From Asaia bogorensis (GTDB lineage Bacteria; Pseudomonadota; Alphaproteobacteria; Acetobacterales; Acetobacteraceae): a stretch of DNA of 16,422 bases. The notes below the pieces were generated by a model, which was not told the origin of the DNA, did not search any database, and saw only the letters and a list, made by a program, of their open reading frames with translations. The stretch is from positions 1 through 16,422 of the forward strand of contig CAMBXJ010000035.1 of assembly GCA_945871455.1 (NCBI GenBank), read 5' to 3'. The translations under genes and the position numbers were made by a program. Shown here piece after piece: positions 8,346 through 15,443 of this stretch; position 1 is the stretch's first letter, and every line of letters begins with the position of its first letter.

Positions 8346-8608
8346 CGGCGCAAGGGCGGGATTTCCGCATCCGGGGGGCTCGCCAGCGGTTCGCCCCGTC
8401 CCTGGACCTTCTCGAAGGTTCGGCCGGTCCTGAAAAATGGCTCCACGCCTGAGCGGGATACACACGCGCCGGCGTGTCTCGCGGTGGTCTGTATGGCGGT
8501 CCGCTCTATCGTCGCGGTCGAGAGGCCGCAGCGCATGGCCCTGGTTGGGGATCCCAAGGGCCATCGGGGCGGAAGCTCCGCGGTCACATCGGGGCGGAAG
8601 CCCCGCGG
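8346..8608. other. Convergent intergenic zone with several inverted repeats, no gene
   Basis: This gap lies between the convergent hbd (plus) and vapC (minus) genes. Open frames across it do not look like proteins. It holds at least four hairpins: 8404-8421 (stem around ACCTT-CTCG-AAGGT), 8462-8477 (ACACGC-GCCG-GCGTGT), the long stem at 8535-8564, and the tandem repeat at 8563-8612. None is followed by a T-run, so a classical intrinsic terminator cannot be named, but the cluster is well placed to end transcription or protect mRNA ends from both sides. Confidence 0.6.
8535..8564. terminator. Long hairpin between hbd and vapC, possible bidirectional terminator
   Basis: ATGGCCC (8535-8541) pairs with GGGCCAT (8558-8564). 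Inside it TTGGG (8545-8549) pairs with CCCAA (8553-8557) around a 3-nt loop, with a TGG bulge on the left arm only. That gives 12 base pairs. There is no U-tract on either strand, so the terminator role is inferred from position between convergent genes. Confidence 0.4.
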
Positions 8609-8612
8609 TCAC
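8563..8612. repeat. Tandem pair of 25-nt hairpin-forming units
   Basis: Units 8563-8587 and 8588-8612 are identical except for one base (T in the first, C in the second, within the right arm). Each folds as CGGGGC-GGAA-GCCCCG; the single change gives a G-U wobble, so the stem survives in the plus-strand RNA. The second unit runs into the last bases of vapC, including its stop codon. Read on the minus strand, each unit begins with TGA. This looks like a REP-type extragenic element; whether it is dispersed in the genome cannot be seen here. Confidence 0.75.
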
Positions 8613-8974
8613 ACCGCGTAAGGCATCCTTACGCCGGGGTCATCCGCCGGGAACGCCTTGCTATCCCGCGTCACCAGCAGCATCCCATGCACCTGCGCGG
8701 ATCCCCAGACAATCGCATCCGGCAGCTTCAACTGCTGGCTCTGCCGCAGCGCCACCGCGCGTTCAGCCACCGGCGCGTCGATCGGGATCACCGTGAAGCC
8801 AGCCAGAAAGCCTCGTGTGGCTACTGCAACCGCGGGGGCCGAGCCCACCAGGACCTCCATCCAGGTCACGATGCTGATCGACCGATCCTGGTAGCGCGCC
8901 AGTTCGGCGTGAGCCTGCGGAATGCCGCGCAGATGGTCGATCAGGATGTTCGTGTCGAACAGCGCCTTTACCAT
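8609..8974 (-). CDS. vapC: VapC-type PIN-domain ribonuclease toxin
   Basis: The 121-residue protein has the compact PIN-domain length and the four acidic residues that bind metal: D7 (LFDTNILID), E40 (TWMEVLVG), D86 (KLPDAIVWG) and D104 (VTRDSKAF). VapC toxins are Mg2+-dependent endoribonucleases that often cleave tRNA or rRNA and are held inactive by VapB. An upstream in-frame ATG would add 52 residues, but MVKALFDTN is the usual PIN start. The chosen ATG overlaps the vapB stop (ATGGTAA, 7-nt overlap), typical of coupled toxin-antitoxin translation. All catalytic residues are intact, so an active toxin is expected. Confidence 0.93.
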   Translation of the reverse strand: MVKALFDTNILIDHLRGIPQAHAELARYQDRSISIVTWMEVLVGSAPAVAVATRGFLAGFTVIPIDAPVAERAVALRQSQQLKLPDAIVWGSAQVHGMLLVTRDSKAFPADDPGVRMPYAV

Positions 8975-9183
8975 TCGGCGCGAGCTTTCTCCTGATAGGC
9001 CAACCCGTCTTCCGCCGCGGCGCCCCACAGACCGAATGCCTGGCCGTCCGCCGTGTGCTGGTGACGCGCCAGGTATTCGGCAATCGCCTCCCGCACCACG
9101 ACGGCGCGCGGTTGGTTCACCCGCTCGCACAAGGCGGCCAGGGCGCGGATCTGGGTATCGGGGATGTCGAGCAGGGTTCTCAT
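8968..9183 (-). CDS. vapB: VapB-type ribbon-helix-helix antitoxin
   Basis: The 71-residue protein begins MRTLLDIPDTQIRALAALCE, a short beta strand followed by two helices (to about residue 42, AIAEYLARHQ), as in ribbon-helix-helix DNA-binding antitoxins. The C-terminal part (QAFGLWGAAAEDGLAYQEK...) would wrap the toxin. The frame stays open to an ATG at 9219, but residues before MRTLL are unlike the family and that ATG lies within the promoter. The start at 9183 has no ribosome site. It should repress its own operon together with VapC by binding the palindrome just upstream. Confidence 0.9.
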   Translation of the reverse strand: MRTLLDIPDTQIRALAALCERVNQPRAVVVREAIAEYLARHQHTADGQAFGLWGAAAEDGLAYQEKARAEW

Positions 9184-9191
9184 GGGTCGTC

Positions 9192-9219
9192 TATATACGA
9201 TATCGGCATCGTATATCAA
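9192..9219 (-). promoter_or_regulatory. vapBC promoter overlapping a perfect palindromic operator
   Basis: A 9-bp perfect inverted repeat ATATACGAT / ATCGTATAT with a 6-nt spacer covers 9193-9216. On the minus strand it overlaps a -35 TTGATA (9219-9214) and a -10 TATATA (9197-9192) set 16 nt apart. The AT-rich patch stands out from the GC-rich surroundings. The geometry fits autorepression by VapBC. The expected transcription start (about 9185) is only about 2 nt before the vapB ATG. Confidence 0.75.
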
Positions 9220-9225
9220 TCCTGA

Positions 9226-10749
9226 TTACATCGTCGCGCCCAGCACCCAGGGCGCAAACTCCGCGCCGCCACAATCGAACGCCTCGCTCTTGGTCGCCTC
9301 CCCCGACGCCACACGCAGGATCAGGTCGAAAATCCGCTGGCCGCAGGCTTGCACGCTCTCATCTCCATCCAGGATGGTGCCGCAATTCACGTCCATGTCG
9401 TCCTCGATATGTTTGAACATCGGCGTGTTGGTGGCCAGCTTGATGGACGGTGCCGGCTTGCAGCCAAACACGCTGCCGCGGCCGGTGGTGAAGCACACCA
9501 GATTGGCCCCGCCCGCGACCTGTCCGGTGGCGGACACTGGGTCATAGCCGGGCGTGTCCATGAACACGAAGCCGCGGGCGCGGACCTCTTCCGCGTATTG
9601 CACCACATCCACCAGGTTGGTGCTGCCGGCCTTGGCCATGGCGCCGAGGGATTTCTCCAGGATCGTGGTCAGCCCGCCGGCCTTGTTGCCGGGAGACGGA
9701 TTGGCATCCATCTCCGCCCCTTCCCGAGCCGTATAGTCTTCCCACCAGCGCATCAGCCCGACCAATTTCTCCCCCACTTCCCGCGACACCGCCCGCCGGG
9801 TCAGCAGATGTTCGGCGCCATAGGTTTCCGGCGTTTCCGACAGGATCACCGACCCGCCATGGCGCACCAGCAGGTCGGACGCCGCACCCAGCGCGGGGTT
9901 GGCCGAGATCCCGGAATACCCGTCCGAGCCGCCGCATTGCAGCGCCAACGTCAACGCGCTGGCGGGGCAGGTTTCGCGGCGCACCTGGTTGGATTCCTCC
10001 AGCACGCCCTTCACGAACTCGATCCCGGCGGCGACGGTCTTGCGGGTGCCGCCCACGGTCTGGATATCCATCGCTTTCAGGCGGCCGGCGAGTTTCTGTT
10101 CCTCCATCAGGCCGCCGATCTGGTTCACCTCGCACCCCAGGCCCAACACGATGACGTGGGAGAAATTCGGGTGACGCGCGTAGCCGGCGAGGGTCCGACG
10201 CAGCAGACGCAACGGCTCATCCTGGGTCATGCCGCAGCCGGTCTTGTGGGTCAGCGCGACGACCCCATCGACATTGGGATAGGCAGCGAGAGGGTCGTCA
10301 CCGGTGAACGGGTTGCGGCGAAACACATCGGCGACCAGTGTCGCGACATGAGCGGAACAGTTAACGCTGGTCAGGATGCCGATGTAGTTGCGGGTGGCGA
10401 TACGGCCGTCGGGACGGCGGATGCCCTGGAACGTGGCGGGCTGGTCGAACAGCGCGGTGGGACTGGCATCGACGCCATAGGCATAGTCCTTGGCGAAATC
10501 CCCCATGCCGCAGTTATGCACATGCACATGCTGGCCGGGTGCGATCGGGGCCGAGGCAAAGCCGATGATCTGGCCGTAGCGCCGGATGGCCTCCCCTGGC
10601 GCAAGGCCCCGCACCGCGACTTTATGGCCGGCTGGGATGCGATCGCGCGCCGTGACGTTGTCGGCGACCGGCGTGCCGGGCAGCAGGGTGGCGCGGGCGA
10701 TGACGACACTGTCGTCCGGATGCAGGCGGATGGTGGGAGGCGGTGCCAT
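9226..10749 (-). CDS. UxaA/GarD-family sugar-acid dehydratase (altronate or galactarate dehydratase-like)
   Basis: The 507-residue protein has an N-terminal SAF domain (about 10-85, ending GQHVHVHNCGMGDF) and a large galactarate dehydratase/altronate hydrolase domain (about 110-500). Family blocks include RRPDGRIATRNYIGILTSVN, HKTGCGM, VIVLGLGCEVNQI, LQCGGSDGYSGISANP, NPSPGNKAGGLTTILEKSLG and TTGRGSVFGCKPAP. These metal-dependent enzymes dehydrate hexonic or hexaric acids to 2-keto-3-deoxy products. Length fits both UxaA (about 495) and GarD (about 523), so the substrate is left open. The in-frame ORF continues upstream to 12111 only because the hisC antisense strand lacks stops; ATG 10749 has AAGGAG 7 nt upstream and matches the family start. 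No uronate or galactarate pathway partner is in the window. The vapBC pair lies directly downstream on the same strand. Confidence 0.92.
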   Translation of the reverse strand: MAPPPTIRLHPDDSVVIARATLLPGTPVADNVTARDRIPAGHKVAVRGLAPGEAIRRYGQIIGFASAPIAPGQHVHVHNCGMGDFAKDYAYGVDASPTALFDQPATFQGIRRPDGRIATRNYIGILTSVNCSAHVATLVADVFRRNPFTGDDPLAAYPNVDGVVALTHKTGCGMTQDEPLRLLRRTLAGYARHPNFSHVIVLGLGCEVNQIGGLMEEQKLAGRLKAMDIQTVGGTRKTVAAGIEFVKGVLEESNQVRRETCPASALTLALQCGGSDGYSGISANPALGAASDLLVRHGGSVILSETPETYGAEHLLTRRAVSREVGEKLVGLMRWWEDYTAREGAEMDANPSPGNKAGGLTTILEKSLGAMAKAGSTNLVDVVQYAEEVRARGFVFMDTPGYDPVSATGQVAGGANLVCFTTGRGSVFGCKPAPSIKLATNTPMFKHIEDDMDVNCGTILDGDESVQACGQRIFDLILRVASGEATKSEAFDCGGAEFAPWVLGATM

Positions 10750-11016
10750 GGCGGGACTCCTTGGGGCTGGTCCGGACGATAGCGGCGATTGGGGGCATCC
10801 GGCCATGCGCTTGTGACGTACCGGTGGCTTGGTCCGACCGCGACCCTCGGTCCAGGTTTGGGGAAGATTGGTGATCACCGACGTTCCGCGCCGCGAACCG
10901 CCCGGCGACGATTGATCCCGCGCCACGGGCTTGCCTTGCGGGTCGATATGCCCGACGAGAAAGTCTCGATTTCCCGGTGCCAACGGAGCATTGGCCATGC
11001 CCATCCGACCCACCCC

Positions 11017-12084
11017 ATGAGCCGCTTCTGGAGCAAGATCGTTCACGACTTGCGGCCCTACGTGCCCGGCGAGCAGCCCCGCACGCCGAATTTGATCAAG
11101 CTCAACACCAACGAGAGCCCCCTTGGTCCATCGCCGCTTGCGTTGGCCGCCATCCGGGCCGCCGCGGACGACAATTTGCGCCTGTATCCAGACCCACGGG
11201 CAACCGCGTTGTGCCAGGCGTTGGCGGACTACCACGGGGTTCGACCCGAGCAGGTTTTTGTCGGCAACGGCTCGGACGAGGTTCTGGCCCATGTCTTTGT
11301 CGCGCTGTTGAAGCAGGATGCCCCGCTGCTGCATCCCGATATTACCTATGGTTTCTATCCGACCTACTGCAAATTGTTCGGCATTCAGGCCGATCTTGTG
11401 CCGCTCGATGCAGGCTTCCGCATTCGCCCGATGGACTACGATCGGGCTTGTGGCGCCATCATCATCCCGAACCCGAACGCTCCCACCGGCATCGCGCTGA
11501 ACCGAGCCGAGATCAGGGCGTTGCTGGACGCGCATCCGGATCGGCCGGTGGTGGTGGATGAAGCCTATGTCGATTTCGGGGCGGAATCCGCCATTCCCCT
11601 GGTGGCGTCCCACCCCAACCTGCTGGTCGTGCAAACCATGTCGAAATCGCGGGCGCTGGCCGGCCTGCGGGTTGGCTATGCAATCGGCGACACGGCCCTG
11701 ATCGAGGCCCTCACCCGCGTCAAAGACAGTTTCAACTCCTATCCGCTCGGCCGGCCCGCCCAGGCCGGCGCGATCGCGGCGTTGGCGGACGAGGCGCATT
11801 TTCAGAAAAGCCGAGCGGTGGTTGTTAGGGAACGAATGCGGTTGAGCGAGGGGCTGGGGGAGCGTGGATTTGAGGTATTGCCATCGACGGCGAACTTCGT
11901 CTTCACTCGTCACCCGGCGCATGACGGGGCCGCCCTGGCCGCGGCACTCCGCGCGCTTGGCATACTGGTGCGGCATTTTACCACGCCGCGGATCGCGGAC
12001 TATCTGCGGATCACTGTCGGAACCAGCGCCGAGACCGACGCCCTGTTCGATGCCTTGGCGCGTTGCCTGACGCCTAACCGCTGA
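11017..12084 (+). CDS. hisC: Histidinol-phosphate aminotransferase
   Basis: The 355-residue protein is a fold-type I PLP aminotransferase of normal HisC length. Visible motifs: YVPGEQP (15-21), [15 protein letters not shown] (26-40), NGSDEVL, NPNAPTG (152-158), DEAYVDF (181-187) and the PLP lysine K210 in [18 protein letters not shown], with a C-terminal DYLRITVG substrate arginine. It makes L-histidinol phosphate from imidazole acetol phosphate and glutamate. Some relatives also transaminate aromatic keto acids. The frame is open further upstream (to 10789), but [20 protein letters not shown] is the usual start; no ribosome site is visible there. No other his gene is nearby. It is divergent from the dehydratase; the 267-bp gap between them shows only the dehydratase ribosome site. 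Confidence 0.95.
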   Translation: MSRFWSKIVHDLRPYVPGEQPRTPNLIKLNTNESPLGPSPLALAAIRAAADDNLRLYPDPRATALCQALADYHGVRPEQVFVGNGSDEVLAHVFVALLKQDAPLLHPDITYGFYPTYCKLFGIQADLVPLDAGFRIRPMDYDRACGAIIIPNPNAPTGIALNRAEIRALLDAHPDRPVVVDEAYVDFGAESAIPLVASHPNLLVVQTMSKSRALAGLRVGYAIGDTALIEALTRVKDSFNSYPLGRPAQAGAIAALADEAHFQKSRAVVVRERMRLSEGLGERGFEVLPSTANFVFTRHPAHDGAALAAALRALGILVRHFTTPRIADYLRITVGTSAETDALFDALARCLTPNR

Positions 12085-12096
12085 TCCCGCGGCCGC

Positions 12097-12126
12097 GATG
12101 CCGAAGCGCATGTCACGCTCGGCATC
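12097..12126. terminator. Hairpin between convergent hisC and the unknown gene
   Basis: GATGCCGAAGCG (12097-12108) pairs with CGCTCGGCATC (12116-12126), giving 11 base pairs with one bulged A and a 7-nt loop. It sits 13 bp after the hisC stop and 35 bp after the stop of the opposing gene. There is no U-tract, so termination is inferred from position and stem strength. Confidence 0.5.
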
Positions 12127-12161
12127 GTGATCGACCTCCTCCTAGACTGGGGCGCGGCCGA

Positions 12162-12683
12162 TCACCCGACCCGGATAAACGGCCTGATCCGGCTGACCAC
12201 GCCTTCCGCGTCCAGCAGGCTGGTCATGTAGGACCCACCGTCCTCGGCCAGGCGACGCAGCAGCACGTTCTGCGGGCGGCCGTCTTCGGACTTGCTGATC
12301 CGGTAATGCGTCCGGTCGTCGATGTAGATCAAGCGCACCAGGCCGTAGGGTTTGCCGACCTGGAAGTTGCGCGCATTCGATGCCTCGTTGGCGCCGATGC
12401 GTTGACGGAAAGCCGCCACGGCCGTGGTTTGATCGACGCCGAACGAGGTGACGATCTCGCGGACGGAGTAGGGCACCCATTCGGCGGCATCGAAGCGGGC
12501 CGTGTACCCCATGCGAATGACAGGGTCGTCCCCATACAGGACTTCGTAGTTCTGCACGCCATCGTCGACGCGAATGGTGATGATTTCCTCGCCGACGGCA
12601 TCCGGGATGTAGGTTTTGGTCGCGGTGTCCCATTTGCTGGCGTTTTGTAGGTCGATCTTCCAAGTTCCATTGAACCGCAGCAT
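12162..12683 (-). CDS. Conserved-looking hypothetical protein (173 aa)
   Basis: I cannot assign a function. The start MLRFNGTWKIDLQNASKWD has a strong ribosome site (AGGAGA about 7 nt upstream), and codon use looks coding. The protein alternates short hydrophobic strands (EEIITIRV, QNYEVLYG, GLVRLIYID) with polar turns, suggesting a mainly beta fold, possibly lipocalin-like because of the opening FNGTWKxDLxxSKxWD. There is no signal peptide, membrane helix or obvious catalytic motif. The middle has WVPYSVREIVTSFG and the end is LLRRLAEDGGSYMTSLLDAEG. The in-frame extension upstream to 12980 is not protein-like. It stands alone, convergent with hisC and divergent from the benzoate operon. Confidence 0.8.
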   Translation of the reverse strand: MLRFNGTWKIDLQNASKWDTATKTYIPDAVGEEIITIRVDDGVQNYEVLYGDDPVIRMGYTARFDAAEWVPYSVREIVTSFGVDQTTAVAAFRQRIGANEASNARNFQVGKPYGLVRLIYIDDRTHYRISKSEDGRPQNVLLRRLAEDGGSYMTSLLDAEGVVSRIRPFIRVG

Positions 12684-13098
12684 TTCGTACTCTCCTACCC
12701 GGCCGAGTGATGCCGTGCGGCCTGAATGTCCTCGGACCGGCATTGTCGATCCTGCTTGCCAGGGACAACCCGTTCGGCCGCGCCCGGATTGTCGCGATCG
12801 GCGCCGAAATCCCCAATCCACCCATCGCCGTCGACGCAAACACGCCTGGCGGGGACGGTCAACGCCCTGGCGACGGCCAGTGGCATACGGCCCGGGTTGG
12901 CCGGGACAACTGGGTTGGCGAGCGAGATTTCGGCTGGATGGTCCAGCACCGGGCGGGCTTGGACGACCGGCGATCGCCACGAACCATGCCAGACGATCGG
13001 TGGTCGTGGGGTGCTCGCTCGCCGTCCCTTTCCCCCGCCCATGCCCCTGTCCTAGTCTGCGCGGAACCTAACCGCCCCAACTCACGCAGGAGAACGGC
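12684..13098. other. Intergenic region upstream of the benzoate operon
   Basis: This 415-bp gap lies between the divergent unknown gene and the benzoate-CoA ligase. Open frames through it lack protein character, and I see no tRNA or decayed gene I can name. It should hold both promoters, but no convincing -35/-10 pair stands out. The clearest structure is a stem at 12963-12976 / 12994-13007. No boxR-like regulator gene lies here. The ligase ribosome site AGGAG is at the right end. Confidence 0.55.
12963..13007 (+). promoter_or_regulatory. Strong inverted repeat upstream of the benzoate-CoA ligase gene
   Basis: ACGACCGGCGATCG (12963-12976) faces CGATCGGTGGTCGT (12994-13007) across a 17-nt loop, with 12 Watson-Crick pairs, one G-U and one mismatch. 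The loop segment CCACGA (12977-12982) can instead pair with TCGTGG (13004-13009), so two exclusive folds are possible. It lies about 90 nt before the ligase start and could be a regulator site or leader structure; the role is not shown. Confidence 0.35.
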
Positions 13099-14652
13099 AT
13101 GGACGGCAACGCCGTCGATTGGTTCCTTGATCGCCACGTGCGGGACGGGGACGGGAAACGCACCGCTTTTACCGATCCGTGGCGCGACCTCACCTATGCG
13201 GGTCTGGCCACTGAAACCCGCCGCTTCGCCGCCGCCCTGCACCGAGCGGGCATCGAGCGGGAGCGTCGGGTCGCCATCCTGCTGTTGGACACGATCGACT
13301 TTCCGATCGCCTTCTGGGGCTGCATCCGCGCCGGGGTCATTCCCGTCCCCATCAATACATTGCTGACCGCGGAAACCGTCGCCCACATCCTGGCGGACAG
13401 CCGCTCGGAAGCGGTGGTGGGGTCGGTCGCGGTGCTGTCCGGGCTGGGGGCGGCGTTGCGGGATGCCACGGGCCTGAGGCACATTGTCGTCTCGCAACCG
13501 GACGGATCGGCGCCGGCACGCTCCGACGACCCGCGGCAGGTCGGGTTTGCCGATTTCCTTGCCGGCACCGATCCGGAAACCGCGACCGTGCCGGCTTCCC
13601 CGGATGAAACGGCGTTCTGGCTCTATTCTTCGGGCTCGACGGGGGCGCCCAAGGGGGTGCGCCATGTCCATGCCAGCCTGCGCCACACAGCGGATACCTA
13701 TGGCGCGGGCGTGCTGGGCATCCGGCCCGACGACGTCGTCTTTTCCGCGGCCAAAGCCTTCCACGCCTATGGGCTGGGCAACAGCCTGACGTTTCCGATG
13801 GCGGTGGGGGCATCGACGGTGTTCCTGCCGGACCGCCCGACCCCGGACGCGGTGCTGGCGACGATGGAGCGGCACAATCCCACCATCTTCGGCGGCGTGC
13901 CGACATTATACGCCGGCCTGCTGGCCAATCCGATGATCCGTCCCGGCGCGGGATCCAACCGGCTGCGGCGCTGCATTTCGGCTGGGGAGGCGTTGCCCGC
14001 CGATATCGGTCGCCGCTGGCACGCGTTGGTGGGCGTGGACATTCTGGACGGCATCGGGTCCACCGAGATGCTGCACATCTTCATCAGCAACCGCCCGGAC
14101 GACGTGCGTTACGGCACCAGCGGCAAGCCGGTACCGGGCTACGAAGCGCGTGTGGTGGACGAACACGATAGGGTCGTGCCGCACGGCGAAGAAGGCGAGC
14201 TGATCGTCAAAGGCCCCAGTGCCGCCGACGGTTACTGGAACCAGCGCGACAAAAGCCGCCGGACATTTCGTGGCGAATGGACCTATACCGGCGACACCTA
14301 CACGCGTGATGAGGAAGGCTATTACCGCTTCCGCGGTCGCAGCGACGAGATGTTGAAAGTCAGCGGCATCTGGGTTTCTCCGTTTGAGGTCGAGGAAGCC
14401 TTGATCTCTCATCCCGCGGTGCTGGAATCGGCAGTGATCGGCAAGCAGGATCGGGATGGGCTGACCAAGCCGAAAGCCTTTGTCGTGTTGCGGGAAGCCG
14501 TTTCTGACCCGGACGCATTGGTGGTGGAATTGCAGCAGCATGTGAAGGACCAGATCGGCGTCTGGAAGTATCCGCGCTGGGTGGAGTTTGCCGAAAGCCT
14601 GCCGAAGACCGCCACCGGGAAGATCCAGCGCTTCCGCCTGCGGGAGGTCTGA
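13099..14652 (+). CDS. bclA: Benzoate-CoA ligase family protein
   Basis: The 517-residue protein has the length and order of the ANL adenylate-forming ligases of the benzoate/4-hydroxybenzoate branch. Motifs: P-loop LYSSGSTGAPKGV (175-187), AKAFHAYGLGNSLTFP (218-233), GVPTLYAGLL, DGIGSTEMLHIFISN (317-331), YTGDT with D399, hinge region FRGRSDEMLKVSGIWVSP (411-428) and catalytic K508 in KTATGKIQRFR. It forms benzoyl-AMP then benzoyl-CoA in the cytoplasm. AGGAG 6 nt before ATG 13099 fixes the start. The boxC gene two cards downstream supports benzoate, or a close analogue, as substrate; 4-hydroxybenzoate cannot be excluded by sequence alone. The downstream hydrolase begins within a few bases of the stop. 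Confidence 0.93.
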   Translation: MDGNAVDWFLDRHVRDGDGKRTAFTDPWRDLTYAGLATETRRFAAALHRAGIERERRVAILLLDTIDFPIAFWGCIRAGVIPVPINTLLTAETVAHILADSRSEAVVGSVAVLSGLGAALRDATGLRHIVVSQPDGSAPARSDDPRQVGFADFLAGTDPETATVPASPDETAFWLYSSGSTGAPKGVRHVHASLRHTADTYGAGVLGIRPDDVVFSAAKAFHAYGLGNSLTFPMAVGASTVFLPDRPTPDAVLATMERHNPTIFGGVPTLYAGLLANPMIRPGAGSNRLRRCISAGEALPADIGRRWHALVGVDILDGIGSTEMLHIFISNRPDDVRYGTSGKPVPGYEARVVDEHDRVVPHGEEGELIVKGPSAADGYWNQRDKSRRTFRGEWTYTGDTYTRDEEGYYRFRGRSDEMLKVSGIWVSPFEVEEALISHPAVLESAVIGKQDRDGLTKPKAFVVLREAVSDPDALVVELQQHVKDQIGVWKYPRWVEFAESLPKTATGKIQRFRLREV

Positions 14653-14654
14653 CC

Positions 14655-15443
14655 CTGCGCCGTGGAGATATCTGTCTGGACGGGCGGCGGCTGGAAACCG
14701 CGTGGTGGGGACCGTCGCCCGGCCAGGCGCCGACCCTGGTGCTGTTGCATGAAGGTCTGGGCTGCATCGATCTCTGGCGCGACGTGGGAGAGCGCCTCGC
14801 GGCGATGACGGAATGGGGCGTGTTTGCGTATTCCCGTTTCGGGTACGGCCAATCGGACCCGGCGGCTCTGCCCTGGCCGATGACGTATATGCATGATGAA
14901 GCATTGACGGTGATGCCGCGGGTTTTGGACGCGGCGGGGATTGGGCGGGCGGTGCTGGTCGGGCATTCCGATGGTGGGTCCATCGCCGCGATCCACGCCG
15001 GGGCCACGCGCGATCCTCGACTGCTGGGGGTGGTGACGTTGGCGGCGCATTTCTTTGTCGAACCGATGAACATTGCCGCCATAGAACGGATTTCCCGGAC
15101 CTATGCGACCGGCGATCTGCGGGCGCGTTTGGGACGCTATCATCGCGATGTGGACAATGCGTTTCATGGGTGGAGTGGGGCCTGGCTGGACCCGAGGTTC
15201 CGCAATTTCGATATTTGCTCCTATCTGGCGCGCATCGCCGTTCCGATACTGGCATTGCAGGGCGAAGACGACCCCTATGGCACCGAAGCGCAACTGCGCG
15301 CCGTGCACGATCATGCGCGCGTGGCGGTCGAAACCCGTCTGATCCCGGGGGCGCGCCACGCCCCGCATCTGGAGGCTGCCATGCCGACCCTGTCCGCCAT
15401 CACGGCCTTTATTCTGGACCGCGCCGAGGAGATCCGCGCATGA
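14655..15443 (+). CDS. Alpha/beta hydrolase of the box cluster, probable CTG start
   Basis: The alpha/beta hydrolase fold is clear. Numbered from CTG 14655 (262 residues): oxyanion motif HEGLG (32-36), FAYSRFGYGQSDP, nucleophile S105 in VGHSDGGS, acid D206 in GEDDPYGT and H235 in GARHAPH. Between the ligase and GTG 14739 this frame has no ATG, GTG or TTG, yet the codons upstream of GTG encode the expected first strands (RRGDICLDGRRLETAWWG, then APTLV). CTG 14655 has GGGAGG 7 nt upstream; CTG 14649 overlaps the ligase stop (CTGA) but sits too close to that site. A GTG 14739 start would remove strand 1 and cut into the fold. It ends with a 4-nt ATGA overlap with boxC. Such hydrolases recur in box clusters (recalled), perhaps acting on a CoA ester or lactone by-product; the substrate is unproven. 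Confidence 0.85.
   Translation: MRRGDICLDGRRLETAWWGPSPGQAPTLVLLHEGLGCIDLWRDVGERLAAMTEWGVFAYSRFGYGQSDPAALPWPMTYMHDEALTVMPRVLDAAGIGRAVLVGHSDGGSIAAIHAGATRDPRLLGVVTLAAHFFVEPMNIAAIERISRTYATGDLRARLGRYHRDVDNAFHGWSGAWLDPRFRNFDICSYLARIAVPILALQGEDDPYGTEAQLRAVHDHARVAVETRLIPGARHAPHLEAAMPTLSAITAFILDRAEEIRA

Noticed and set aside
8474..8995. A plus-strand ORF across the convergent gap and vapC
   Set aside because: The sequence is a repeat/antisense mixture; vapC on the other strand has all four PIN acidic residues.
9226..12111. A 961-codon minus-strand open frame spanning the dehydratase and the hisC antisense strand
   Set aside because: Only the last 507 codons match a family; the upstream part is low-quality sequence opposite hisC, and a ribosome site with ATG at 10749 marks the real start.
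12707..13366. A plus-strand ORF running through the intergenic region into the ligase gene
   Set aside because: Composition is not protein-like and it is out of frame with the ligase, whose start has its own ribosome site.
13906..15255. A 449-codon minus-strand frame opposite the ligase and hydrolase
   Set aside because: No protein features, and it lies wholly antisense to well-supported coupled genes.
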